A stretch of DNA of 64,000 nucleotides from the NCBI GenBank assembly GCA_028284665.1, contig JANQRG010000041.1:124001-188000 (forward strand), in the 5' to 3' direction. Positions 28,150 through 37,879 of the stretch are shown piece after piece. The first letter of the stretch is position 1; each line of letters opens with the position of its first letter. The position numbers and the translations under genes are program-made. The stretch comes from Croceivirga sp. Lineage in GTDB: Bacteria > Bacteroidota > Bacteroidia > Flavobacteriales > Flavobacteriaceae. The notes under the pieces are model-generated. The model made no database searches. It was not told the origin of the DNA and saw nothing but the letters and a program-made list of their open reading frames with translations.

Positions 28150-31100
28150 ATGAAATTTCCCTTTCTAAAACTTTTCATTGTTGTACTCGCAATTTTTTCA
28201 TGCAATACCAAAAAGACACCCGAAGTTAAACTTGAAGAAAAGGACACCCTATTCACCCTATTGCCCTCGGAGGAAACAGGAGTGGATTTTGTGAACGAAG
28301 TTGAAAATCAAAAAGATTTCAACATCTTTAAGTATAGAAATTTCTACAATGGTGGAGGCGTAGCCATAGGAGACATTAATAACGACAATCTTCCGGATAT
28401 CTATCTAACCGGAAATATGGTTCCGAATAAACTGTACTTGAATAAGGGAAATTTTAAATTCGAGGATATCTCAAAACAAGCAGGTATTGAGGGCACTAAA
28501 CCATGGTCTACTGGTGTCACTATGGTTGACATTAATGCCGACGGCTTGTTAGACATATATGTAAGTAATGCCGGGAATCTGGAGGGAAACAACCATGATA
28601 ATGACCTTTACATAAATAACGGCGACCTTACTTTTACGGAAAGGGCGCACGAGTACAATTTAGCAAAGACAGGATTCTCAACCCATGCCTCCTTTTTTGA
28701 TTACGACAAGGATGGGGATTTGGACGCATATATCCTGAACAACAGTAATATCCCTGTAAGCAGTTTAGGCTACGCGGAACAACGCAAGGTACGCGCCCAG
28801 GATTGGGAAGGGGTTCCGCATATTTTTAAGGGGGTAGGAGACATGCTCCTTCGTAATGATGATGGAAAATTTGTAGATGTAAGTGAAGATGCCGGCATTT
28901 ATGGCAGTCTAATCGGGTTTGGTTTGGGTGTGTTGGTCACCGATATCAACAATGATCTATGGCCGGACATTTATGTTTCAAACGACTTTTACGAACGAGA
29001 CTATCTATACATCAATCAAAAAGACGGCACCTTTACAGAGGAAATTAAAGCATATACCCAACATCTGAGCTTATCCGCCATGGGTATAGATATCGCTGAT
29101 ATCAATAACGACGGTCATAACGACATTTTCATCACGGATATGCTTCCCGAACCTGAGGAACGCGTAAAATCGGTTATGGAGTTCGAAGGATACAACATCT
29201 ATGACCTGAAGCGGAGTAAAGATTTCTACCAGCAATACATTCAAAACACTTTGCAACTTAACAATGGCAACGGCACATTTTCGGAAGTCGCCTACTACAG
29301 CGGAATTGATGCCACGGATTGGAGCTGGGCAGGACTGATCTTTGATATGGACAACGATGGCCTAAAGGATATTTTTATAACCAACGGCATTAATCATGAT
29401 TTGACGGATTTGGACTTTGTCGACTTTTTCGCTAATGAAATCATTCAGAAAATGGCATTGACCGGGAAAAAAGAATCTATTGATTCCATCATCAACAAAA
29501 TGCCGATTAAGCCACAGCCTAATTATGCTTACCGCAATAAAGGAGACATTACCTTCGATAATACCAATAAGGATTGGGGGTTTGAACTTCCAACGCGTTC
29601 CAATGGCGCAGCTTATGCCGATCTAGACAACGACGGTGATCTGGATTTGGTAATTAACAATGTAAATACAAAAAGCTTTATTTACCGAAATAATACCGAT
29701 ACTCAGTTGAACAACAACTACATAAAACTACAGTTTGCCGGACATGGGAAAAATCCGTTTGCCATTGGAACCCTGGCCCGGTTTTACTTTGGAAGCAATG
29801 TGGTACACCAGGAATTAATGCCTTCCCGGGGGTTTCAATCCTCCATTGATTACACTATGACCCTCGGACTTGGACAACACAAACAATTGGATTCTATTAG
29901 AATTGTCTGGCCTAATGACAAAACGGTATTACTCACTAAGGTAAAAGCCAATCAAGTTCTGAAGGTACAACAAACCGATGCAAAGGACATCTACGTACCG
30001 AAAAGCAGGCAAGCCAAAAAAACGCTGTGGAAAGAATTGGATAATAGTAACTGGATCGCTCATACTGAAAACAATTACAACGACTTTGACTATGAAGGCC
30101 TCATCTACAAAAAACTATCCCAGGAAGGCCCGGCCATTGCAGTTGCTGACGTGAACAATGATGGCAATGAGGATGTCTTTATAGGTGGAGCCAAAGGAAC
30201 ACCCGGAATGATTTATCTTCATACAGGTAATGGAAGATTTGTGCCAAAACCATCAACGGTATTTTCGAACGATCAGAACTATGAAGATACCGCAGCAGGA
30301 TTTTTAGACGTTGACAATGATGGTGATGTAGATATTATGGTAGGAAGCGGCGGTAATGAAGTGGGTCGGGACAAAACCTACAGGCCCCGTCTTTACCTCA
30401 ATGACGGCAAAGGGACTTTTACGGCTTCCGATCAAGATATTCCCACTACATTTAAGAACGTCGCAACCATAGAACCCTATGACTACGATAACGATGGTGA
30501 TATGGACGTTTTTATTGGTTCTCGAAGTGTGGTAGGGGTCTATGGCTTAAGTCCGGATCATTTGTTATTGGAAAACCGGGATGGCCAATTTGTTGATGCT
30601 ACCGAAAGACGCGGTTATGACCTTAAAAAAGAAGGCATGGTCACAGATGCAATTTGGGCTGATATGGATGGAGATGGAAAAAGTGATTTAGTCACTGTTT
30701 CAGATTGGGATACGCCTAAAATCCACAGAAATACCGGTAGGAGAATACAACGCATGACAACTTCATTGGATAGTCTTTTTGGTTGGTGGAATACCGTTGA
30801 AGCTGCTGATTTAGATGAGGATGGCGATCTTGATCTGATCTTAGGTAACCAGGGAGAAAACCTACATTATAAACCTACTGAGGGACATCCCATGAAACTA
30901 TGGATTAACGATTTTGATGGTAACGGTACCATTGAGCAAATTGTAACTATACATGAAAACGGTGGTGATTATCCCTTACATCAAAAAAAGGAAGTCACGG
31001 GGCAATTGGTATCCTTGAAAAAGGAGAATTTAAAAGCTTCAGATTATGCCAAACGAACGATACAGCAACTATTTCCTCAGGAAATCATCGATCAATCCAT

Positions 31101-31488
31101 TGTAAAGCAGAGTTCCCTTTCAGCTTCAGTATTGGCTATAAATGAAGGAGACGGAAAATTCAGTATCATTAAACTACCCTCGAGGACGCAATTTTCATGC
31201 ATTTGTGGTATTAGTTGTGTAGATGTAAACGAGGATGGCAACCTGGATTTGGTAATGGCAGGGAACAACTTTGAGTTTAAGCCGCAATTTTCACGCTTAG
31301 ACGCCAATTTTGGCAACGTACTTTTAGGGGACGGAAAGCTAAATTTTGAATGGCAGAATTATGCAAATAGTGGGTTTTTTATTCGTGAAGAAGTAAAACA
31401 TCTTAAAACGGTTAGAGATAAGAATAACAATTTGTTCCTGGTAGCTGCCATCAACGAGGGAAAACCTAAAATCTTTGCTTTGCAATGA
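28150..31488 (+). CDS. FG-GAP/VCBS repeat lipoprotein with ASPIC/UnbV domain (paralogue 1)
   Basis: The exported lipoprotein is 1112 residues with lipobox Cys18 (VVLAIFSC). It carries two runs of about seven FG-GAP-like calcium-binding repeats, with motifs such as DINNDNLPDIYL, DYDKDGDLDAYI, DLDNDGDLDLVI and DYDNDGDMDVFIG. Between the runs is an ASPIC/UnbV-type segment (SRGFQSSIDYTMTLGLGQ, then DSIRIVWPNDKT). Such proteins form beta-propellers; CRTAC1-like members are surface or secreted and probably bind ligands. The ATG at 28150 is taken rather than TTG 28144. It overlaps the next gene by 4 nt (ATGA). Function is unknown. Confidence 0.85.
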   Translation: MKFPFLKLFIVVLAIFSCNTKKTPEVKLEEKDTLFTLLPSEETGVDFVNEVENQKDFNIFKYRNFYNGGGVAIGDINNDNLPDIYLTGNMVPNKLYLNKGNFKFEDISKQAGIEGTKPWSTGVTMVDINADGLLDIYVSNAGNLEGNNHDNDLYINNGDLTFTERAHEYNLAKTGFSTHASFFDYDKDGDLDAYILNNSNIPVSSLGYAEQRKVRAQDWEGVPHIFKGVGDMLLRNDDGKFVDVSEDAGIYGSLIGFGLGVLVTDINNDLWPDIYVSNDFYERDYLYINQKDGTFTEEIKAYTQHLSLSAMGIDIADINNDGHNDIFITDMLPEPEERVKSVMEFEGYNIYDLKRSKDFYQQYIQNTLQLNNGNGTFSEVAYYSGIDATDWSWAGLIFDMDNDGLKDIFITNGINHDLTDLDFVDFFANEIIQKMALTGKKESIDSIINKMPIKPQPNYAYRNKGDITFDNTNKDWGFELPTRSNGAAYADLDNDGDLDLVINNVNTKSFIYRNNTDTQLNNNYIKLQFAGHGKNPFAIGTLARFYFGSNVVHQELMPSRGFQSSIDYTMTLGLGQHKQLDSIRIVWPNDKTVLLTKVKANQVLKVQQTDAKDIYVPKSRQAKKTLWKELDNSNWIAHTENNYNDFDYEGLIYKKLSQEGPAIAVADVNNDGNEDVFIGGAKGTPGMIYLHTGNGRFVPKPSTVFSNDQNYEDTAAGFLDVDNDGDVDIMVGSGGNEVGRDKTYRPRLYLNDGKGTFTASDQDIPTTFKNVATIEPYDYDNDGDMDVFIGSRSVVGVYGLSPDHLLLENRDGQFVDATERRGYDLKKEGMVTDAIWADMDGDGKSDLVTVSDWDTPKIHRNTGRRIQRMTTSLDSLFGWWNTVEAADLDEDGDLDLILGNQGENLHYKPTEGHPMKLWINDFDGNGTIEQIVTIHENGGDYPLHQKKEVTGQLVSLKKENLKASDYAKRTIQQLFPQEIIDQSIVKQSSLSASVLAINEGDGKFSIIKLPSRTQFSCICGISCVDVNEDGNLDLVMAGNNFEFKPQFSRLDANFGNVLLGDGKLNFEWQNYANSGFFIREEVKHLKTVRDKNNNLFLVAAINEGKPKIFALQ

Positions 31489-34400
31489 AAAGTATCCGTT
31501 TTTGTGTATTGATTTTAGTCTTAACGAGTTGTACAAAAGGAGGAGAATTGTTTGACAATCCTTCGCCTAAAAAGACGGGAGTCGATTTTTCCAATACGAT
31601 CACCGAAACTGACGACCTTAACATCCTGGATTACCTCTACTTTTACAATGGCGGTGGTGTCGCCATTGGAGATATCAATAATGACGGCCTAGCCGATATC
31701 TACCTCTCAGGAAACCAGGTGAAAAACAAGCTTTACCTCAACAAGGGTGACTTAACTTTTGAGGACATCACCGAAAAGGCAGGGGTAGCCGGGGAAAGTT
31801 CATGGAATACAGGAACTACCATGGCAGACGTTAACGGTGACGGCCTTTTGGATATTTATGTTTGCGCTGTTGTAGGCATTAATGGTTTTGGAGGATATAA
31901 TGAACTCTTTATAAACAACGGGGATCTTACTTTTTCCGAACAGGCACAACGCTATGGATTAGATTTTGAATCCTACAGCTCTTCCGCTACTTTTTTGGAT
32001 TACGATTTAGATGGTGATCTGGACATGTATCTCTTAAATCATGCTATACATACCACGAAATCTTTCGGTAAAGCAGACCTTCGCCATCAACGCAACTATG
32101 AGACCGGTGATAAATTGCTCCAAAACAACAACGGCAAGTTTATAGATGTAAGTGAAAAAGCGGGAATTTATGGCGGTATAAATGGTTACGGTTTAGGCGT
32201 TGCAGTATCCGATTTCAACCTGGACGGTTACCCGGATCTATACGTTGGAAACGACTTTCACGAAGATGATTACTATTATTTGAATAATGGCGATGGCACT
32301 TTTACAGAAAGTCTCCGTCAACATTTTGGCCATACTACCCGTTTTTCGATGGGCAATGATGTAGCAGACATCAATCATGATGGACTACCGGATTTAATAT
32401 CCCTGGATATGCTGCCGGAAGATGAATTTGCACTAAAATCTTCGGAAGGAGATGACAACCTCCAGGTACAAAAACTACGGGTTGAAGATTTTGGATACCA
32501 TTACCAGTTTACCAGAAACATGCTTTATGTCAATCAACCGGATGGCAACTACATGGAAACCGCCTTGTTAAGTGGTGTAGCTGCTACGGATTGGAGCTGG
32601 AGTGCCCTTTTTGCAGATTATGACCAGGATGGACATCAAGACCTGTTTGTAGCCAACGGCATTCCCAAACGGCCTAATAATTTGGACTTTATCAAGTTTG
32701 TCTCCAGTGAGCAAATCCAGGATAAAATCAATAATACAAAGTTGGTAGACCAGGAGGCTTTGGACCTAATGCCCTCCGGAGCAGTACGAAATTTTGTTTT
32801 CAAAGGAAGTGGCACCCTTAACTTTGAGGATAAATCCTCACGATGGATTGCAAATGATACCCTGATCTCAGGCGCAACTGCTTACGGTGACCTGGACAAT
32901 GACGGGGATCTGGACCTGGTCGTTAACAACCTTAATGGTCCTGCCTTGATTTATGAAAACAAAACAAATGACAATACTAATTATTTAAAAATACGATTGT
33001 CATATCCCTCTAGAAACCCATATGGAATTGGTTCAAAAGTATATGCTTACCAGAACGGTGAGTTACAGTTCAAAGAACTGTTCCCCACAAGAGGATTTCA
33101 GGCATCTTCAGAGCCTATTATTCATTTTGGCTTAGGAAATACAGCCGTTTTAGACTCCCTTAAGATCGTCTGGCCCAATAACACCTTTCAGACCCTAACA
33201 GCTATAGCTGCCAATCAGACACTAACAGTATCACCGATCAACAATAGACCCTTCGATTTAAATACGTTAAAGCCGACCCCTAACCCCATATTTATAAAAG
33301 ATACGTCCAATCTGGGAATTCAATTTGTTCACAAAGAAGACAACTACCTCGATTTCAATCGCGAAAAGTTAATTCCTTATAAAATTTCTGATCGAGGGCC
33401 GGCTTTTGCCAAAGGGGATTTGACCGGGGATGGAAAACCCGATCTGTTCTTTGGGGGATCAAAATTCTTTCCTGCTGCTTTTTATAAGCAAACGGATAGT
33501 TCTTTTGTAAAAGCGGCTTTCCCTGCAATAGAACAAGACTCCATTACAGAGAATGTATCAGCTTTCATCTGTGATTTAAACAATGACGGCAAGAATGATC
33601 TACTCCTTGGAAACGGAGGAGGGGATTTCTATGGTACGGCCCAACCCTTACTGGATAAATTGTATCTATCTGATCCTGATGGTTTTCAAGCTCAAGATTT
33701 ACCGGAAGTGTTTGTAAATACCTCCGTGGTTAAACCTTTTGATTTTGACCAGGATGGGGATATGGATATTTTCATTGGAGGATATATGCTTACCGGACAA
33801 TTTGGAAAGGTAGTTGACTCTCATCTATATATTAACCAAAATGGCAGCTTCGAAGTAGATAAGGGATTTAGAGTAACCGGAATGGTCACAGATGCTATCT
33901 GGGATGATTTTGATCAGGATGGAGAAACAGACTTAATCATTGTGGGAGAATGGATGTCTCCAAAATTCTTTAAAAATAATGCCGGTTCCCTATCTGAAAT
34001 TTACATTCCCAATATAACCGGGCTATGGCAAGGTGTACAACCTTTTGATATTGATCAAGATGGGGATACGGACTATCTCTTGGGGAATTGGGGATTAAAT
34101 ACCAAATTCAAAGCTTCAAAAAAGTATCCTTTACGACTTTATTATTCTGATTTTGACAACAACGGTCAAACCGAAACCGTTACTGCTTTTGCCAAAAACG
34201 GAACGTATTACACTTTGGAAGGATTAGATGGCCTGGCTTCACAGATGGTCACCCTTAGAAAAAAGTTTACTTCCTATCACGCTGCTGCCGGAAAATCCAT
34301 TGATGAAATATTTGACCCAAAACTACTCAAAGAAGCTATGACTCTAGAAGTCAATATGTTGTCTTCCGGGTATTTGAAAAATGAAGACGGTAACTTTACG

Positions 34401-34718
34401 TTTGTTCCCTTTCCCCGGGAACTGCAGGTTGCCCCTATTACGGCTTTTGTGTTGGACGATTTTAACGGCAATGGAAAAAAAGAGGTCCTTGCAGGAGGAA
34501 ACTATTTTGGAGTTAAACCCTATCACGGTCGATTTGATTCCTTTCCCGGGGCCTTGATAGCAAATGAAAATGAGATTATTTTGGGGAATGTGCTGGGATT
34601 GGATTTGACCCAGAAATCCATTAGACATATGACAACGGTAGCATTGAACAATACAAAGTACCTATTGGTTATCTACAACGACCAATATCTTGAAACGTAT
34701 AAAATCAATACACTATAA
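31485..34718 (+). CDS. FG-GAP/VCBS repeat lipoprotein with ASPIC/UnbV domain (paralogue 2)
   Basis: The 1077-residue paralogue of the preceding protein has lipobox Cys16 (LILVLTSC) and the same plan: N-terminal FG-GAP repeats (DINNDGLADIYL, DYDLDGDLDMYL, DLDNDGDLDLVV), the central UnbV-type block (TRGFQASSEPIIHFGLG, DSLKIVWPNNT) and C-terminal repeats (DFDQDGDMDIFIG, DIDQDGDTDYLLG). Shared phrases such as YNGGGVAIGDINND and SGVAATDWSWS confirm tandem duplication, now clearly diverged. Translational coupling to its neighbour suggests the two work as a pair on the cell surface. Confidence 0.85.
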   Translation: MKSIRFCVLILVLTSCTKGGELFDNPSPKKTGVDFSNTITETDDLNILDYLYFYNGGGVAIGDINNDGLADIYLSGNQVKNKLYLNKGDLTFEDITEKAGVAGESSWNTGTTMADVNGDGLLDIYVCAVVGINGFGGYNELFINNGDLTFSEQAQRYGLDFESYSSSATFLDYDLDGDLDMYLLNHAIHTTKSFGKADLRHQRNYETGDKLLQNNNGKFIDVSEKAGIYGGINGYGLGVAVSDFNLDGYPDLYVGNDFHEDDYYYLNNGDGTFTESLRQHFGHTTRFSMGNDVADINHDGLPDLISLDMLPEDEFALKSSEGDDNLQVQKLRVEDFGYHYQFTRNMLYVNQPDGNYMETALLSGVAATDWSWSALFADYDQDGHQDLFVANGIPKRPNNLDFIKFVSSEQIQDKINNTKLVDQEALDLMPSGAVRNFVFKGSGTLNFEDKSSRWIANDTLISGATAYGDLDNDGDLDLVVNNLNGPALIYENKTNDNTNYLKIRLSYPSRNPYGIGSKVYAYQNGELQFKELFPTRGFQASSEPIIHFGLGNTAVLDSLKIVWPNNTFQTLTAIAANQTLTVSPINNRPFDLNTLKPTPNPIFIKDTSNLGIQFVHKEDNYLDFNREKLIPYKISDRGPAFAKGDLTGDGKPDLFFGGSKFFPAAFYKQTDSSFVKAAFPAIEQDSITENVSAFICDLNNDGKNDLLLGNGGGDFYGTAQPLLDKLYLSDPDGFQAQDLPEVFVNTSVVKPFDFDQDGDMDIFIGGYMLTGQFGKVVDSHLYINQNGSFEVDKGFRVTGMVTDAIWDDFDQDGETDLIIVGEWMSPKFFKNNAGSLSEIYIPNITGLWQGVQPFDIDQDGDTDYLLGNWGLNTKFKASKKYPLRLYYSDFDNNGQTETVTAFAKNGTYYTLEGLDGLASQMVTLRKKFTSYHAAAGKSIDEIFDPKLLKEAMTLEVNMLSSGYLKNEDGNFTFVPFPRELQVAPITAFVLDDFNGNGKKEVLAGGNYFGVKPYHGRFDSFPGALIANENEIILGNVLGLDLTQKSIRHMTTVALNNTKYLLVIYNDQYLETYKINTL

Positions 34719-34728
34719 ATAGGAATTT

Positions 34729-36075
34729 ATGAAAAGGATAGCAAGCATCTTTTGTTTCGTTTTTGTTCTTTTTTCCTGTAACAAAGAACATGAAGCCATA
34801 ACAATCACATCAGAAGATTTCCATGCTGCCGTGGATAAGGTCACGGAAATTATGGTGCACGATATTTTTTCTCCGCCAGTCGCCAGTCGTATCTACGCCT
34901 ATCCCAATATAGCGGCTTACGAAATTTTAGCTCAAAAAGATAGCGGGTACCAGTCCCTTTCTGGTCAACTCCGTGAATTGAAAAGTATTCCCAGTCCCTC
35001 GATGACATCAGTAAATCATGAATTGGCAGCGCTTGTTGCGCATTTGGATGTAAGCCGAAGGTTAATCTTTTCCGAGGATAAAATGATGGTCTACAGAGAC
35101 AGCCTGTATGCGGTATGGGAAGCTCAAAATGAAGATGAGTTTCACACTTCCAAAGCATATGGTCTACAAGTTGCGGAATTCATTATCTCCTGGATGGACA
35201 AAGACAATTACAAGCAAACCCGGACAATGCCAAAATTTTCAGTAGATACGGGTGACCCATCACGATGGCAACCCACGCCACCCGCCTACATGGATGGCAT
35301 TGAACCGCATTGGAATAAAATACGACCCTTTGTAATTGATTCGGCCGGGCAGTTCAAACCCACTCCACCGCCTCCGTTTTCTATGGAACAGGATTCCGAC
35401 TTTTACAGCGAAGTCAAAGAGGTTTATGATATCAGCAATGAAATTACCGCAAAAGGCGACGCATCCGAAGAAGTAGCTATTGCACAATTCTGGGATTGTA
35501 ACCCCTATGTCTCGGTTACAAGAGGGCATTTAATGTTTGCAACAAAAAAAATTACCCCTGGCGCCCATTGGATAGGTATTGCTAAAATAGCGGCTAGAAA
35601 ATCCAATTCCGATGTTAGAAAAACGGTATACACTTACACCAAAACTTCTATCGCCATAGCAGATGCTTTTATAAGTTGCTGGGACGAGAAATATAGGAGT
35701 AACCTCATTCGGCCAGAGACATTGATCAATGAACATATTGATGATAGTTGGGAACCCGTGCTACAAACACCTCCTTTTCCAGAGTATACTAGTGGGCATA
35801 GTGTAGTGTCAGGAGCTGCTGCGGTTGCATTGACCAGTATTTACGGTGATAACTTTGCCTTTGATGATGACACAGAACTTCAATATGGTCTTCCCATTCG
35901 CTCTTTTAACTCCTTTAAAGAAGCTGCAGATGAAGCGGCTATTAGCCGAATGTATGGCGGCATACATTATCGAAAAGCTGTAGAAGTTGGCGTAAAGCAA
36001 GGAAGGGATTTAGGGGCCTTCGTTGTGGCAAATTTACAAATGGAACATAAAAACAAGATCATCTCTAATCAATAG
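34729..36075 (+). CDS. Vanadium-dependent haloperoxidase/PAP2-superfamily lipoprotein
   Basis: The 448-residue exported lipoprotein has lipobox Cys17 (FVLFSC). The complete PAP2/vanadium-haloperoxidase active site is present: KYRSNLIRP (Lys321, Arg328), TSGHS (His357) and SRMYGGIHYRKA (Arg407, His413). These residues bind phosphate in acid phosphatases and vanadate in haloperoxidases, so either halide oxidation or phosphatase activity is possible. The long helical N-terminal half resembles the bacterial haloperoxidase-like branch. It follows the FG-GAP pair by 10 nt and precedes the GyrI-like gene by 6 nt, clearly one operon. Confidence 0.85.
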   Translation: MKRIASIFCFVFVLFSCNKEHEAITITSEDFHAAVDKVTEIMVHDIFSPPVASRIYAYPNIAAYEILAQKDSGYQSLSGQLRELKSIPSPSMTSVNHELAALVAHLDVSRRLIFSEDKMMVYRDSLYAVWEAQNEDEFHTSKAYGLQVAEFIISWMDKDNYKQTRTMPKFSVDTGDPSRWQPTPPAYMDGIEPHWNKIRPFVIDSAGQFKPTPPPPFSMEQDSDFYSEVKEVYDISNEITAKGDASEEVAIAQFWDCNPYVSVTRGHLMFATKKITPGAHWIGIAKIAARKSNSDVRKTVYTYTKTSIAIADAFISCWDEKYRSNLIRPETLINEHIDDSWEPVLQTPPFPEYTSGHSVVSGAAAVALTSIYGDNFAFDDDTELQYGLPIRSFNSFKEAADEAAISRMYGGIHYRKAVEVGVKQGRDLGAFVVANLQMEHKNKIISNQ

Positions 36076-36081
36076 AAGTTT

Positions 36082-36981
36082 ATGAAAAAAGTAATGTACG
36101 GGGCTCTTTTTATCATTGTAGGGGCGTTGCTTTGGTACTTGTTCATAAAACCATCGGATTATACCATTCGATTCGAAGCTAAAACCTTCCCTGGGGCAAT
36201 TAACCAAAATTTAAAACTCTGGGATACTACTTTGGACACGGTTCAAACAATACAACAAGAAGGAGATCTATACCACCTAACACAAATGTTGAGGTTTGGA
36301 GATTCTATACATGAGTACAAATGGAAAATTAAGCCCCTTACGGATTCAACCTCAAAAGTAATTGTAAATGTCAGGGATGAAAAACACAGTTTCATGAATA
36401 AAGTCCAGGTGCCCTTTAAGGAAACGGATTTTGTAAAACGAAGCAAAAGAACCGTCCTGAATTATATGGAAATCCTGAATGAACATATTGACAATTTTAA
36501 GGTAACCATAGTTGGAGAGGAAGATGTTCCCACGAAGTACATCGCCTATATCCCCATAAAAGTGACACAATTACAAAAAGCCGGAGGGATGATGAAGAAT
36601 TTTTCTTTTCTTACCGGCGAACTGTATAGCCATGGGGTAGCATTGGATGGTCCACCAATGGTTGAAGTTACGAATTGGAACAGGGAGAATGATAGCTTAC
36701 ACTATAACTTTGGGCAACCCATTATTCGTTCGGAACGGTTACCCATTGGTACCGAGATTAAATATAAACGGATTTTCAAAAAACGCGCCTTGAAAGCTGA
36801 ATATAATGGTAACTATATGACTTCTGACAGAGCGTGGTATGCGTTGATGGATTATGCAAAAAAAAACAATATTGAAGTAATTCCGGAACCCGTTGAGATC
36901 TTTTTCAATAAGCCCATCGGAACCGGTGATATCCACTGGAAATCTGAAATCTATATGCCCATAAAGGAATCCGATGAATAA
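36082..36981 (+). CDS. Membrane-anchored protein with GyrI-like effector-binding domain
   Basis: The 299-residue protein has one N-terminal membrane helix (about 5-23) followed by an extracytoplasmic region. Residues 28-140 look like a SRPBCC/polyketide-cyclase-like fold. Residues 140-295 end in ALKAEYNGNYMTSDRAWYA and WKSEIYMPI, the pattern of the GyrI-like (AraC effector-binding) small-molecule pocket. No DNA-binding domain is present, so it is a ligand-binding rather than a regulatory protein. It overlaps the next gene by 8 nt. The domain call for the C-terminal half is fairly sure; the role is unknown. Confidence 0.65.
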   Translation: MKKVMYGALFIIVGALLWYLFIKPSDYTIRFEAKTFPGAINQNLKLWDTTLDTVQTIQQEGDLYHLTQMLRFGDSIHEYKWKIKPLTDSTSKVIVNVRDEKHSFMNKVQVPFKETDFVKRSKRTVLNYMEILNEHIDNFKVTIVGEEDVPTKYIAYIPIKVTQLQKAGGMMKNFSFLTGELYSHGVALDGPPMVEVTNWNRENDSLHYNFGQPIIRSERLPIGTEIKYKRIFKKRALKAEYNGNYMTSDRAWYALMDYAKKNNIEVIPEPVEIFFNKPIGTGDIHWKSEIYMPIKESDE

Positions 36982-37831
36982 AATAGGGATCGTTATTGGA
37001 TTGCTCTTTCTACAGGCCTGTGCCCAAAAGCCATATCATGGAGCACTCGAATTTTCGGGAAAATTCCCCTCCCGACTTAGCGAGGTATCAGGCATAGATA
37101 GGGCTGGAAACGGCAGTCTTTGGGTTTTAGAAGACAATGGTAACAAGGATAAACTCTATCAGATCTCTGAAACCGCGCAGGTGATTCGGGAGTTTAAGGT
37201 AGACAATGCCAAAAACAGGGACTGGGAAGACCTCTCTATCGCAAAAGACGGTACATTTTACGTTGGAGATTTTGGGAATAACGCCAACAGCCGAAAGGAT
37301 CTGATCATTTACAAAATTCCTCCGAACGAATTGAATAAAAAACAGCCAAAGGCAGACAAAATCAGGTTTTACTATCCGGAGCAAAAGAAGTTTCCCCCCA
37401 AATCAAAGCAACTGCACTTTGACGCTGAAGGATTTTTTCACTGGGAAGGACATCTTTATGTTTTCACCAAGAACAGGTCGAGGCCCTATGACGGCAAAAC
37501 ATTGATCTATCGTATCTCGGATAAAGCTGAAAATCAAAAGGCACAGTTGCTTGGGAGCCTTGTCCTTTGTGAGGATCAAGATCATTGTTCTGTTACCGGG
37601 GCCGATATTTCAGAAGACGGAAAAACGATTGTTTTAATTGGTTATGGAAGGATCTATCTGCTGTCGGACTTTTCTTTTCCCAAGGTTAATGAAGCCAAGA
37701 TAACCCCTATTGATCTTGCTTATGAAACCCAGATTGAATCGGTTTGTTTTGTTAACGATTCTACGCTGCTAATTGCAGACGAACAATCCAAAACCAAAGG
37801 AAGAAATTTATACAAATATCTTCTAAAATGA
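36974..37831 (+). CDS. Exported lipoprotein, SdiA-regulated/propeller-like
   Basis: The 285-residue protein has lipobox Cys16 (LLFLQAC). It consists of repeated beta-rich blades such as LSEVSGIDRAGNGSLWVLED, DGTFYVGDFGNNANSRKDL and DNGNKDKLYQISETAQ, and ends ADEQSKTKGRNLYKYLLK. Homologues in Bacteroidetes are usually left hypothetical; the blade pattern resembles SdiA-regulated or phytase-like propellers. It is the last gene of the five-gene operon and ends 48 nt before the end of the convergent phosphoesterase-barrel gene. Confidence 0.65.
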   Translation: MNKIGIVIGLLFLQACAQKPYHGALEFSGKFPSRLSEVSGIDRAGNGSLWVLEDNGNKDKLYQISETAQVIREFKVDNAKNRDWEDLSIAKDGTFYVGDFGNNANSRKDLIIYKIPPNELNKKQPKADKIRFYYPEQKKFPPKSKQLHFDAEGFFHWEGHLYVFTKNRSRPYDGKTLIYRISDKAENQKAQLLGSLVLCEDQDHCSVTGADISEDGKTIVLIGYGRIYLLSDFSFPKVNEAKITPIDLAYETQIESVCFVNDSTLLIADEQSKTKGRNLYKYLLK

Positions 37832-37879
37832 TTCCTGATCGTACTCCCTAACCACTCGTTCAAACTAAAGTGCGTAGGA

